This document shows positions 10,911 to 23,131 of a stretch of DNA of 64,000 nucleotides, piece after piece (position 1 is the first letter of the stretch; each line of letters begins with the position of its first letter). The stretch comes from Linum tenue (taxonomy: Eukaryota > Streptophyta > Magnoliopsida > Malpighiales > Linaceae). The notes under the pieces were generated by a model. That model searched no databases and had not been told where the DNA came from. It saw only the letters and a list, made by a program, of their open reading frames with translations. The stretch lies in NCBI GenBank assembly GCA_946122785.1, contig CAMGYJ010000009.1, forward strand, positions 5,238,937 through 5,302,936, given 5' to 3'. The position numbers were made by a program, and so were the translations under genes.

Positions 10911-13043
10911 GTTGTTGAAGTGTAGGAGGACACTGAGGTAGCTGCTAAAGTCTTGAAAGATGCTGAAATTCTAGAGGGAAAGCAGGTTGTTGTGCATCAG
11001 GGAACTTTTGATACCGAACCTGGGAAGGAGACCACAACACAATAGAGAAGATGGGCGACTTACCCAAACACAATCAAGGCTAGAATAGTAATAAAATCAA
11101 CTAGATAAACACATTCATTCATACAAACCCTAAAATATCCATACATACATAGTAAATCTAAAACTAGGGTTTGGGGTTTAGAACCCCTAGTACATTGGGA
11201 GATCACCACATGGAGGGAAAGAAAAGACATACAAAGAGGGGGAGAAATCATGAATAAAGGGTCTTCAAGTTATGGAAATCCTCCTCCAAGCTCTCCTCCA
11301 CTTCTTCTCATTTCTTTGACTTCTCTCTCTAGAATTAGAAATCTGTCAAAAGCCACCTTCTAAAGGGGGAGGAGTCCCATATTTATAGGTTTTAGGGGAC
11401 ACAGACAAGTTAGCGGGCAAGGGGCTGAAGATCGCACCCATGAACTAGAGGTTGTGATCTTAAGGGCAATTCGCGGGCTGGAGATAAAAGATTGCGGTCA
11501 GGATCTTTGGGGGTAGAGGTTGCGATCTTTGAGGGTCACCATTTTTGCCTTGATGAATGTGGAGTTCGCGGTCTAACATCCCGGTCGCGATCCGAGGTGT
11601 CACGGCTACAATCCTTATTGCTGGCACGGAAGCCTTGGATCTTGATTAGATTGGGGAAACTTTCTGCTTCTCTCGATCTGGCTGAAGTTCACAACCTTGG
11701 CTTCAAAGTTCGTGGCCGTGAACTTGGTGGCACCATTGCTCTGTCGTCGCTTCCTTTTGTCGCCAATAGAAGTTGCCTTGTCGACGGGAGTGTCGCGACC
11801 CTCTCGCCATCACTCTTTCGTCCTTGATCATCGAAGCCGCCCGCAATTTCGGTAGGCGCGGAACGAGCAGAGGCGGAGAAAGAAAGAATGGAGAGGAAGA
11901 GAAAGAAGAGGCAACGTAATTCGGGTCCAATTTCATACATTTTACCCACATATTCTTTAGATGTTTGAGGCGTTTTCACTCAGTGAGGTTCGATTTTACG
12001 CTAAGTTGTTCTTGTTTCTAGTGTGTTTCAGATCCTAGCAGGTAGAATCGACCTTGGCAACGAAAGTTGGACGAAAAGGGGCGGAAACTGATCAAAGGGA
12101 GGAAGCAGCTGAGGATCACGGTTGAAGCTTAGTTTTCACGGTCAGCCAGACCGTGATAATGGAGAAAAATCGTGAAGAGCAAAGGAACCAGAACATTCTG
12201 CGCGCTGATTCCCTCCATACATTGAAGAGCTTAAGTGAACCGACTCATTTTTGTCTAGGATCACGGTCCAAGCTTGGAGTTCACGGTCGTGAAGTGGGAC
12301 TGTGAAAAGCCGTCGATCTGGGTATAAAGGGGGAGTTGAGCTGAAAGAAGGGGGAGAACCTAGTGTGAGAAAACTTCTTCTTCCTTAGATTTCTAGAGAG
12401 AGAAAGTGACAAACAAGAGAGGAGAAGAAGGTTAGGGTCTCATCCAAGCTCTAAGATTTGAGAATCTCATCCTCCAAGGTTGATCTCCACACCAAAGGAA
12501 GAAGCAAAACATCTCAAGATGGTCTTTTCTCTTCGCCTTTGTGTATTCCCTCATCTTAGCATGGAGTAGTTTCCTTCTTTCACTTGGGTGTTTGTGAACC
12601 CTAGTTAGAATCACGTGAATGTTTGTATAGATTGAATGATTTGTGTGTGGTTGTGTTTTAATGCAGGTATTGAGGTATTTTCATCAAGGTTGTGTTGTGC
12701 TTTCCATTTCCAACTCTTATGTCAATTCGAACTAGATAGAGGGAAATCCCCTTATTGATTCCAACATTTTAATAACAAAATCAACAATGCTCTTTGCTCT
12801 TTCAAATTTAATAATCACACTCGGACAAAATTGAAGTAAAAAGCAAGGGGTTGGAGCTGGGTGAAGATAATTTATTCAAAACTCGAGAGTTTTTTTGGAG
12901 GGCATGGCCGTTTTAGGGTAGAGAACCATATATATTTATATTATGTTAGCTGTCAGTTAACCGTTAAGCAATTATTCGATTATCGTTACAATAGAAGTCA
13001 TTTCAACCTATCGATGATCACACTACTTATATTCAATTGACAG
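10911..13043. other. Unassigned spacer with LTR-like stretches
   Basis: There is no protein domain here. Two stretches look like retroelement LTR or leader DNA. Around 11380 the minus strand has CCTATAAATATGGG, and around 12320 the plus strand has GGTATAAAGGGGG followed by a GA-rich leader (12350-12480). Repeated phrases such as TCACGGTC and GATCGC(A/G) recur between 11430 and 12310. I could not pair them as LTRs, so the class is open. Confidence 0.3.
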
Positions 13044-13046
13044 TAA

Positions 13047-14457
13047 CTGTTAGGGTTATAGGTATAATATGCCCCTCTACTATGACGTTTTATCAAACAT
13101 GCCCATCCACTATTTTTTACATCAAACATGCCCCTGTACTTTGAAAAAATTATCAAACGTGCCCTTCTGTTAAAATTTCCATAGAAAACAATCGTCAATC
13201 ATGGTTGAACCGAGATTTAGACGACCCGACATCGACAAATGGGAGCGATGATGTCAGTTTTGTCTCCCGTTTTATTTCTCTGGGTCTCTTCAAAGTGAAA
13301 TTATTTGAATTATTTGGTTATACAAAAGAACAAAAAAAATCTAAAGTGAAATTATTAGGGATATTTTAGACATTTGTGCCGCCCAGACCAAAGCTCGACC
13401 TTGGTTAATGGTTTTTGGATGAAAATTTAAACAAAATGACATGTTTGATCATTTTTACAAAGTACATGGGTTTGAATATTTGATGTAAAAAATAATAGAA
13501 GGACATGTTTGATAAAATGTCATAGTAGAGGGGTATATATTATACTTATAACCCTAACACTATGTTTGGGAAGGGGGGTAAATGGAAGGGGGGTGCAAGT
13601 TTGGGGGGTAAACACAAGTTCCAAGGTGTTTACCCCCGTTTGGTTATTTTGTAACAGTAGGGGGGTGCAAAACGTGAGCGTAAATTCACTATTTCGGCTT
13701 ACCCCCCAAATTGGGGTGCAAGGGAAGGAAGGAAGGGAGGGGGAAGGGGGAGGAGGGGAATTATGGATTTTTAATTAGATTATAATTACATAATAATTAA
13801 TATTATTAATTTTTTCTTATATCTATATTAGTGTAGAAGTTGTTTGGGGTTGACCATTTGACTCAGAGAGCAAGTTTGTCAATGTTCGCCTAGTCAAATC
13901 GATATCTCTTAGTTGACCCGAATTTGCATTGAAAATTAGAGATAAGAAGCGTTTGTTGAAAAGATAGAGAGGAACAGTTTAGTTAACTCGATTTACTTTA
14001 ATAAGTAGTTAAAACTTACAGATTCGAACGTGTTTGACTAAGTTTGACCATATTCAATTTAAAGTTAGGCACGAGAACCCCCTTAGGATGACCAGTTACG
14101 AGTTGGATTTCGAGTTTCGAGGTTGCTCGACCAATGATTATTATTATTATTATAAATAATTATATTTGAGCATTATTATATAATAATTATTTTTATTAAA
14201 ATTATTTTTATTTATTATTTATTATTATTATATATTGAATTTTCATGTTATTATTTTGTGATAATATTTTATAAATTGATAAATCTATTTTATAATAATA
14301 TAATTACTTACTTTTTACTCTATTTGCACCCCCCTACTTTTTCATCCAAACAACAATTTACCCCTCCACTTACACCCTCCACCAAGTTGCACCCCCAAAA
14401 ATTTACCCCTCAACTTGCACCCCCTCGAACTTGCACCCCCCTTGTTGCCAAACATAG
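13047..14457. mobile_element. PIF/Harbinger-type element, host of a nested MITE
   Basis: The outer terminal inverted repeats are CTATGTTTGG at the left, where the first two bases (13047-13048) are separated from the rest by the nested element, and CCAAACATAG at the right (14448-14457). TAA flanks both ends (13044-13046 and 14458-14460). Next to each end are G-rich or C-rich arrays of TTGCACCCCC / GGGGGTGCAAG type. The interior is AT-rich and non-coding. The nested MITE 13049-13558 was removed to see the true left end. Confidence 0.7.
13049..13558. mobile_element. Foldback MITE nested in the larger element
   Basis: It begins GTTAGGGTTATAGGTATAAT and ends with the inverted ATTATACTTATAACCCTAAC. 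Inverted arms of roughly 110-130 bp share phrases such as ATCAAACATGCCC / GACATGTTTGAT and CTACTATGACGTTTTATC / GATAAAATGTCATAGTAG. The 3-bp sequence ACT flanks both ends (13046-13048 and 13559-13561). No coding potential. Confidence 0.75.
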
Positions 14458-14727
14458 TAATTGTTAACTTTTAATTATAAGTTAGTTTATCGAAATGCTA
14501 AACATTTCCAAAAGAAAAGCAAAATAAATAAATAGAATACATGAAACGACACGTCGTCTGCACAAGGAGAAAGAAATCTGTATGGCGGAAAAAAAAAAAA
14601 GAGAAAGAAATCTGGGGAGCTTAAAATAGAGAGCAGAAAGTGGGAGCACGGGAAAGAAAAGAAAACAAAGCACATCTGAGCTGCTCTGCTCAGTCGGCCG
14701 GCGTACCTAACGTTCTCCTCTATCGCC

Positions 14728-17700
14728 ATGGCAGCTTGTCGCGCAAAACTCTCGAGCTATGATTCTCTGTTTCTCGCCTGCTTCTCTCTGGTAAACGATT
14801 CCCACTACCTCCCCGCTTTCTTTCTCGTTCCCCTCATTTTCTTTTGCGCGCCATCCTTTTTTTCATTTGCTACTCTCTGATCCCATCTAATCACCGTCCT
14901 TCGTTGATTTTCCATTTCCATATTTTTCGAGTTCCACGATTCCACTCACTAGCTAGGGTTTCTCCCCAACCTAACTTATCTACTTTCCCCCCCGTTAAGA
15001 TCATCAATGGTCAATCAATTGAATTAGAATTGAACAGTGACCGGATGTAAGGATTTCACTGATTTCTTATGTTTTGTGTGATGAATTATACAGGTTATCA
15101 TTCATGCTTCCTTAGTCAGTTCCCTCACTCCATCCAGGTATAAATGAGAATGTAGTCAAGTTCTCATCTCGTTTCCCACATTTTAAAGCATAAATTTTGA
15201 TTGATTGATTCCACTTGCCATTTTGATTTCTCATTACTGCACTATTTTATTGGTGAAGGGAGCTGAAATCACTCGGCTCCTCCTTCGATGATTGTCAAGC
15301 GTGTGACGAGACTCAGGTATCTGATTTCATCCTTCTCTGTCTATGGCTGCTGCTTAAATTATTTGCTCACTGTATTCTGCTTCTTAACTCGCAAAGAAGG
15401 CAGCTCTCTCACTTATTCTTGCTACTGTTTCTGCATCTGTGATGGGGAAACAGGACACTTCATCTGCTTCTGGACGAGGAAATCCTCTAAATCAAAAGGT
15501 ATTGACTGTCATTGGTTTCGGTTGGGGAGGACCTAACATGGGGTTTATCTCATACATTGTTTCTCTCATTCATTCAGGATATTGACATAATTGCGAGCTA
15601 CAGTGACCCTTCTGGCAGAATGCGTGTCAGTAGGGTGAAAATGAAGAGCCTTTCTGCATCGTGGGTGCTTGAGAACCCTGTAGACACTGCTGAGAATGAT
15701 GGACAAAACAGTACTGCCCAGGTAACACCTTAGTGCTTGCATTCATTGTAGGAATAGTACAAAAAAGAGCTCGAGTACAATGAACTGGGATCTATGAAGA
15801 TTTATTTTAACTCCGCTGGTGTTTTGGATCAAACTGCCTACACTGCTTGAACTTGGGAGTCACCTTGGTGCTTCCTTTATCCTTTCAGACATCGAAATAT
15901 TTGTCCGAAGCTGGGAACTTTCCTAAAGGTAATGCTCAGAAGAAAGTGAATAGTCGTCAAATTGGAGAAGGCGAAACCCAGTACCCTCCAAAGCTCATGA
16001 ATCCAGTGAAGCTCAAGCGTCGGGTGAATTGCCAGTAACTTGCTGCTTTTTACTAAACCGTGCATGTTTCTGCCATTTAACTTGAATGCTTCATAGTTTC
16101 ACCTCTTCAGAAGGAGCGGCAAATGAGGAAGGATCTTCGAACTGCAGAGCTGATCAAAGATGACAAGGAAGCTGACATGAAGACCCAGTTAGCTGCTTTA
16201 GAGCAGTCTAAAGCACTGGACACAACTATTACAGGAAAGTACAGCATATGGAGGAAAGATTTTGAGAATCCAAATTCTGATGCTGTGCTTAAACTCATGC
16301 GGGACCAGATGATAATGGCCAAGGCATATGCCAATATCGCCAAATCTAATAATGAAACAGGGCTTTACACATCTCTCATGAAACACTCCAGAGACAGTCA
16401 ACATGCCATTGGCGAAGCAACATCTGATGCTGAACTTCACCCAAGGTGTGGAATTTAATTCTTTCTGTTTACTCAATGCATGACTCGAAGCGATTGACTA
16501 CTCGGCTGAAAGTGCAATCTTCAATCTTTTTTAGTGCACTTGCTCGAGCAAAAGTCATGGGTCGTGTTCTCTCTATGGCCAAAGATCGGCTTTATGATTG
16601 TCCGACAATGTCGAGGAAGTTAAGGGCAATGCTGCAGTCTGGTGAGGAGCATTTGAACGCTTTGAGGAAAAAGAGTGCCTTCTTGATTCAGCTGGCTGCC
16701 AAAACGGTTCCAAAACCGTTGCATTGTCTTCCATTACAGCTTGCTGCTGATTATTTCCTGCAGGGTCATCAGAACAAGCATTATTTCAACAGTGAAAAGC
16801 TTGAAATTCCTTCTCTTTACCACTATGCCATATTTTCTGACAACGTGTTAGCAACTTCTGTGGTTGTCAATTCCACTGTGCTGCATGCAAAGGAACCCGA
16901 GAAACATGTCTTCCATGTGGTGACAGATAAACTGAACTTTGCTGCCATGAAAATGTGGTTCATTGTGAACCCTCCAGCACAAGCAACAATTGAGGTGCAG
17001 AACATAGATGATTTCACGTGGCTGAATTCCTCTTACTGTTCTGTCCTGCGTCAACTTGAATCTTCTAGGGTTAAGGAGTACTACTTCAAGGCGAACCACC
17101 CTTCTTCTCTATCTGCTGGGTCTGACAATCTGAAATATAGGAATCCGAAATATCTGTCTATGCTGAATCATCTTAGATTCTACCTTCCTGAAGTGTACCC
17201 AAAGCTGGATAAGATCCTGTTTCTGGACGATGACATTGTTGTTCAGAAGGATCTAGCGCCACTTTGGTCTATTGATCTTCAAGGGATGGTGAACGGAGCA
17301 GTGGAGACATGCAAGGAGAGCTTCCACAGGTTTGATAAATATCTCAACTTCTCGAATCCTAAAATCAATGAGAACTTCCATCCAAATTCTTGTGGCTGGG
17401 CATTTGGTATGAACATGTTTGACTTGAAGGAATGGAAGAAGCAGAACATCACCGGCATCTACCATTATTGGCAAGACCAGGTGAGGCCCTTAAAAGGCTG
17501 CAGCAGTAGCCATTTTACTTCAACTCAGATGTTGTTCTGTAAATTGTGGGAGTGATAACCATTAACCAATACATAAAGATGATTAACTTTTTCTTTTTGT
17601 GCAGAACGAGGATAGAACACTATGGAAACTGGGGACATTGCCGCCGGGATTGATAACGTTCTATAACCTGACGTATCCTTTGGATAGAGGGTGGCATGTG

Positions 17701-17880
17701 TTGGGACTTGGATATGATCCTGCCTTGAATCAAACAGAGATAGAGAATGGGGCAGTGGTGCATTACAATGGGAACTACAAGCCGTGGTTGGATCTGGCTA
17801 TAGCCAAGTACAAGCCCTATTGGTCCAGATACGTTAAGTTCAACAATCCTTACCTTCTTGAGTGCAACATCAGTGAATAG
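14728..17880 (+). CDS. GAUT3: Galacturonosyltransferase, GAUT3-like (GT8)
   Basis: Nine exons: 14728-14790, 15094-15137, 15259-15316, 15454-15498, 15578-15721, 15889-16023, 16111-16445, 16535-17480, 17605-17880, giving 681 residues, close to Arabidopsis GAUT3 as I recall it. The N-terminus has one hydrophobic stretch (about residues 13-35), a type II Golgi signal anchor. Residues around 205-275 (GKYSIW and MRDQMIMAKAY) are the conserved stem of the GAUT1/GAUT3 group. The GT8 catalytic domain follows, with FSDNVLATSVVVNS, the DDD metal/UDP-sugar motif at about 506-508 (LFLDDDIVVQ), NPNSCGWAFGMN-like sequence, and HYNGN near the end. The family transfers GalUA from UDP-GalUA onto homogalacturonan in pectin synthesis. 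GAUT1-clade membership is firm; the GAUT3 label is likely, by its N-terminal stem and NISE C-terminus. Exon 3 has a weak acceptor (GTGAAG). Confidence 0.92.
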
Positions 17881-18652
17881 AACCATCCATCCGGCCGGCT
17901 AACTTCTTGCACTGCAGCACTCCCCCTTCCTCCTTTCTCTGTGTTTGGGATTGCTTTGCTCTCCTGTTTGGCTTTTTCTTTGTAAGCCATCACATAAATT
18001 TTGGTAAGATGACGGGATGATAGCTTAGCTTAGAATGTTGATGGCTTTTGGGTCCGTGTATCTCTGAAACCTTTAATTATATCTCTACTGGCACTGTCGA
18101 AGGATGCTGGAAGAGAATTGCTAAACTCGGAGCTAACTGGGCAAATAAAGTTTTGTGCCACTGGCATGAAAGCTTCAAATGAAAAACGCTCTGTAAGGCT
18201 GTCCACAACCCGGGGGCTAAAAGGCAAAATGACATTTTAGCCCCCAACTTTTGTTTTAACGCATGGCTAAACCCAACCCAAGACTAAAAGGCTAAATAGA
18301 GGTTTTGACGAGCTAAAATAGGTCTGATTTGGGGAGGGGCAAAAGGAGGGTGGCTAAATGAGCGGGTCCCTCCACTAGCAATAAACAACCACATAAACAG
18401 ATTGTTTTTTGGTTTTAGTTAATTAAATTAAAATGACGTGTTTTGTTTGTTTTTGGTGTTTTTCAACGGAAGAATTCATTTCGATATAATTTTCGTACAT
18501 TTGAGTGTTATTTAAAGAAACAAATTATGATCGTTGGATTTTTTTTTAACTAAAAACAACCGTATCTCCGATATTGTTCAAAATCTTGGAGATTTTAATG
18601 AATGAAGTTCATTTCGGTGCAATTTGAGTTCATTTCTCAGGTTCCCGATTCT
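17881..18652. other. 3' flank of GAUT3-like gene and MITE-like DNA
   Basis: The 3' untranslated region is followed from about 18195 by GGCTGTCCACAACCCGGGGG and repeated GGCTAAA / TTTAGCC motifs, the look of a MITE terminus. I did not find the matching right end before 18650. No gene. Confidence 0.4.
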
Positions 18653-18752
18653 TTGGAACTCACAAGCTACAATATGAACAAGAGGCAAGGAATTGTAAGG
18701 TATAAGGTTAGGTGGCGTCAAGTCTTTGACCCACCATCACACCGTGAAAAGG
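18653..18752. repeat. First copy of a 100-bp dispersed duplication
   Basis: From TTTGGAACTCACAAGCTACA to CCGTGAAAAGG this is nearly identical (about five differences) to 24694-24792, six kilobases away beyond the PPR gene. Its identity is unknown to me. Flanks differ, so it is a short duplicated block and not part of a long segmental copy. Confidence 0.75.
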
Positions 18753-18852
18753 AAGCACACAAGTTGGCTGTGCCAAGGCACGGTTTGCACGGACGACGTG
18801 GAAGAGTGGGTCGAGTCGGTCAATTTTAAGGGCAAGGGTGGTTTCAATGGGG

Positions 18853-19240
18853 AGGTGATGATAGAAACCTACTTTTCAGTTTCTATCATAATAATTATTA
18901 TTAATAGTAATATGATTTTATTAGATATGGTTAGTAGTCTTTGGGTCATATTAGGATAGTTTATTAAGTTTTTCCGGTCTATAAATATAAATATATACTT
19001 TGGGTCCTTTGTTCAATTAAGCAGAAATCAATACAAGAATTATCTCCCAAATTCTAAGCTCTCTCTGTCTCCTAATTTCTCTTCTTCCTGAATCCAAGGC
19101 TTCGACCGATTCTTATTCTTTTCTTCTTCTTATTCTTTCACCAAATTTTCAATCTCAAATCTCCAATTCTATCTCCAAATCCCTAAATCCTCTATTACCC
19201 AACACTACTGACAGAACCGTAGAATTAGGTTTCTATCATC
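18853..19240 (+). mobile_element. Possible solo LTR or short LTR-like element
   Basis: It begins TGATGATAGAAACCTA and ends in an inverted TAGGTTTCTATCATCA (about 19224-19240). An LTR-like core lies inside: TATAAATATAAATATA near 18982, then a leader-like, CT-rich stretch. No coding domain or partner LTR was found, so a MITE or promoter-bearing fragment remains possible. Confidence 0.35.
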
Positions 19241-19289
19241 ATTATATAATACATATTGTAAATACATTATATTCCAGCAACAAATTGAT

Positions 19290-20290
19290 GGATGAATTCC
19301 CAAAATACACATGCTTTTAAAAAAAATTCTCAAAATACACACGTTATAAATTATTTTTTTTCCAAAAAACACATGTTTGGGCATTACCGTTGTTGTCAAC
19401 CGCAGTGAATGCATTCACAGCGGCAGACCAAAGCGGTGAATGCATCACTGCGGTTGACGGCCGCGGTGAATGCCTAACTTAACACTGAAACTTCAAACAA
19501 ACATAACTTTGCGCTCGGTTATCCGATTGTAGCGAAATTTTTTTTTGATTCCATAAAACTTTTCAAGATCTTTCAATCTGCAAGACTTCATCTAAAACAA
19601 AAGTCGTTTGTTACCCCGAACGAGCAATTTTTTGATTTTGCCAAACTTTGGAAGGACATAACTTTTAGCTCCTCAATCCGAACGTGGTAAAGTTTTTTTT
19701 TATTGCGCATAACTTTTTAAGAAATAAACTTTTACTAGGAAATAATTTTTTAAAAAAGAAGTATTTTGGGTATACGGAATTTTGGGAATAACTTTGCCTT
19801 TACTTATCACAAATCCACATACTTTCCAAAATTATGGTTATAATAAAATTTGTAGTACTTCAAATTTATGCAAAATCAAAAAAAGTTTCATGACATTCGG
19901 ATTGTGGAGCACAAAGTTATGATCTTCCAAAGTTTGTCAAAATTGAAAAATTGCTCGTTCGGGGTAGCAAATGATTTTTTTTTGGGATCAAATCTTGTTA
20001 CAGATTGAAAGATCTTGAAAAGTTACGTGGAATCAAAAAAAAATTCGCTACATTCGGATAACCGAGTGCAAAGTTACGTTTGTTTGAAGTTTCAGTGTTA
20101 CGTTAGACATTCACCGTGGCCGTCAATCGCGGTGATGCATTCACCGCTTTGATCTGCTGCGGTGAATGCATTCACTGCTGTTGACAACAACGATGATGCC
20201 CAAACATGTGTATTTTGGAAAAAAATTTAATAAGGTGTATATTTTGGGAATTGTTTTTTTAAAAAACATGGGTATTTTCAATTTTGAGAT
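19290..20290. mobile_element. Foldback element with ~430-bp inverted arms
   Basis: The left arm (about 19294-19725) and right arm (about 19860-20280) are inverted copies at roughly 85% by eye. They share CACTGAAACTTCAAACAAAC, TCAAGATCTTTCAATCTG and CCCCGAACGAGCAATTTTT. The outer parts of the arms hold nested CGGTGAATGCAT palindromes. CAAATTG occurs just outside each end (near 19280 and 20297), a possible imperfect target duplication. Long terminal inverted repeats and AAAATACCCATG-type ends suggest a Mutator-like MITE. Its right end is about 110 bp from the PPR start codon. Confidence 0.8.
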
Positions 20291-20405
20291 TTTTCCTCAA
20301 ATTGGTTGAATAAAGCGTGGGCGAGAGAGACACGAGACGAGAGGCTTTCAGAAAGCTCAAAAATAGAAAGACTACAAAAATACTGCAACTTAGACATGAG
20401 AATTC

Positions 20406-23131
20406 ATGGATCCGACGGCAAAGCTTACGAAAGCTCTCCTCTTCAACGCCTCCGAACCAAAGGTTGCATGGCAGCTTTTCAAGCGCATTCTTTCTTTACC
20501 CGCCGGCGAACACTTCCCCGTTGCGGTAGACACCATTACTCGGATCCTCATCCGCGCAAAAATGATGAACGAACTCGATGAGCTCCACCAACGACTCCTG
20601 CAGCATTCTACCTTGCCCCTACACATCTTGCATCCTTGTCTTACTTCTTCAATAGCCGTTTCAGCTAATTCAGGTCTCTCCGGTAATACCCTTTCCCATT
20701 TCAAAGCCTTCCGATCTCGGTTCCCAGATAACCCGCCCTCCGTACATTTGTATAATTGTCTGGTTCGGTCTTGCATCAAGGCCGGGAGTGGTGACCACGT
20801 CGCTTGGTTGTATAAAGATATGAAAGTAGCTGGGATTGCTCCGGAGACTTATACGATCAATATTTTGATTGGGTTTTTGTGCGATTCCGGTCGGTTGGAA
20901 GAGGCCTACCAGCTGTTTGATAAAATGCCTGACAAAGGCTGCAAACCAAACGAGTTCACTTATGGGATTTTGGTTCGTGGGTATTGTCGTGCTGGGGATT
21001 CCTGTAGAGGATTGCAGCTTTTGAGTGAAATGAAAAGTCGGGGGTTCGCCCCTAATAAGGTTGTGTATAATACTCTCATTTCTGCATTCTGCAAGGAAGG
21101 TAAGAACGACGACGCTGAAAAATTGGTGGAAAGAATGAAGGAGGAAGGGTTGTGTCCTGATATTGTGACTTTCAATTCTAGGATTTCAGCTCTCTGCGAT
21201 GCTGGGAAAACTCTCGAAGCTTGTAGGATTTTTAGAGACATGCAGATTGACAAAGACTTGGGGCTGCCGACGCCTACTATCATCACTTATAATTTAATGC
21301 TTAAAGGGTTCTGTAAAGGAGGGCAGTTGAAGGATGCCGAGTCCCTGTTTGAGATTATGAAGAGCGACAGTTCTCTACTAAACATAGAGAGTTATAATAT
21401 TTGGTTGTCAGGTTTAATAAGGAACAGGAGGATCTTAGAGGCTCGATTAGTTCTAAAAGAAATGATAGATATTGGAATCAAGCCTAACGTATATTCTTAT
21501 AATATTGTGATGGATGGGCTATGCAAGAATGGGATGCTCTCAGATGCAAGGGCGCTCACAAGCGTAATGACAAGCAATGGTATTTTACCAGATGCAGTTA
21601 CTTATAGTACGTTACTTAATGGTTTCTGCAGTCGTGGAAAGGTCTTGCAGGCTAACAGTGTTCTGCACAATATGATGCAGAGTGGCTGTTTCCCAACTCC
21701 TTACACCTGCAATATTCTACTGCACAGTCTGTGGAAAGAGGATAAAACATCTGAAGCTGAGAAGCTGCTGCAGAAAATGCATGAGAGAGGCTATGGTGTT
21801 GATACTGTGACATGCAATATTATTCTCGATGGTCTCTGCAATCACGGCAAACTAGACAAGGCAATTGAAATTGTGAATGATATGTGGACTCATGGGAGTG
21901 CTGCTCTTGGTAACTTGGGTAACTCATTTATTGGCCTCATAGATGATAGGGATAGTGTGAAAAAATGTGTGCCTGATTTGATAAGCTATTCGATTATAAT
22001 ATCTGGACTATGCAAGGCTGATAGGGTTGATGAAGCAAAAAGGAAGTTTCTTGAGATGATGGGAAAACATTTGCAGCCTGATTCAGCCATTTATGATACT
22101 TTCATTCGTTGCTTCTGCAAAGAGGGAAAGTTATCTGCTGCATTTCGAGTGCTTAAGGACATGGAGAAAAGAGGTTGCAGTAAGACCATACATACTTTCA
22201 ATTCATTGATCCTTGGCTTAGGAAGAAAAAATCAAATATTTGAAATGCATGGTTTGATCGATGAGATGAGTGAAAAAGGGATTTCTCCGGATGTTTACAC
22301 ATATAACAATTTGCTAAGTTGTCTTTGTGAAGGAGGGAGGGCTAAAGACGCACCCTTAGTTCTGGAGGAGATGCTCCAAAAGGGTATTTCTCCAAATATT
22401 TCGTCCTTTAGAACATTGATTACAGCTTTCTGCAAGGCTACTGATATCAATGCAGCGCATGAGGTGTTTGAAATTTCGCTGGATGTGTGTGGCCACAAGG
22501 AAGCCCTTTATAGTTTAATGTTTAATGAATTAGTTTCTGGTGGACTAGTTGCTGAAGCTGGAGAGCTCTTTGAGTCTGCCTTAGATAGGTCTTTTGATGT
22601 GAGTAACTTCCTTTACAAAGATCTCTTTGAAAGACTTTGTAAGGACGACAAGTTGGAAGATGCCAAAGCTTTGCTTAATAAATTAATCGAGAAAGGATAC
22701 GGGTTTGATCCAGCTGGACTAATGCCAGTGATTGAAGGCTTACGCAAAAGGGGAAACACGGGCGAGGCTGAAGAACTCTCAGAGAGAATGATGGAGATGA
22801 TATCAGAGGACAATGTAGAAAACAGGAATGGTCAACATAGGATGGGTTTCATGTTTGGATCGAGAAATAAGGACGGTGCAAATGATTGGCAAAGCCTGAT
22901 TCAGAGGTATGCCGATAAAGAGTTTATTTATCCATAAAAGGCTTTGGTTTTTGTCATCTCAGTCCTAATTATTTTTCCATCAGTGATAATCCTGATTTGC
23001 ATGTTATCTTGTCTGTTTCCAGAGATGACGGTAGTGGAGTCACATTGAAAGTTCTTAAGCGGTTGCAGAAGGGCTGGGGTCGGGGAAGCCTTTTAGGTAA
23101 ACGGCCTCAGGAAGATGCATCCATCTTCTAG
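20406..23131 (+). CDS. P-class pentatricopeptide repeat protein (At2g17140-like)
   Basis: Two exons, 20406-22906 and 23023-23131, give 869 residues, near the Arabidopsis ortholog. Exon 1 alone runs open to a stop at 22937, but splicing at AG|GTATGC to CCAG|AGATG restores the conserved C-terminus RDDGSGVTLKVLKRLQKGWG, so I take the spliced form. About 20 tandem 35-residue PPR motifs of the plain P type fill the protein (repeated TYNIL-GLCK-G and A--LF-EM patterns), with no E or DYW editing domain. P-class PPRs bind organellar RNA and affect stability, splicing or translation. The N-terminus (MDPTAKLTKALL) matches the Arabidopsis protein start but is not an obvious transit peptide, so the compartment is uncertain. 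Orthology to At2g17140 rests on strong colinearity, including the KNQIFE and GSAALGNLGNS blocks. Confidence 0.95.
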
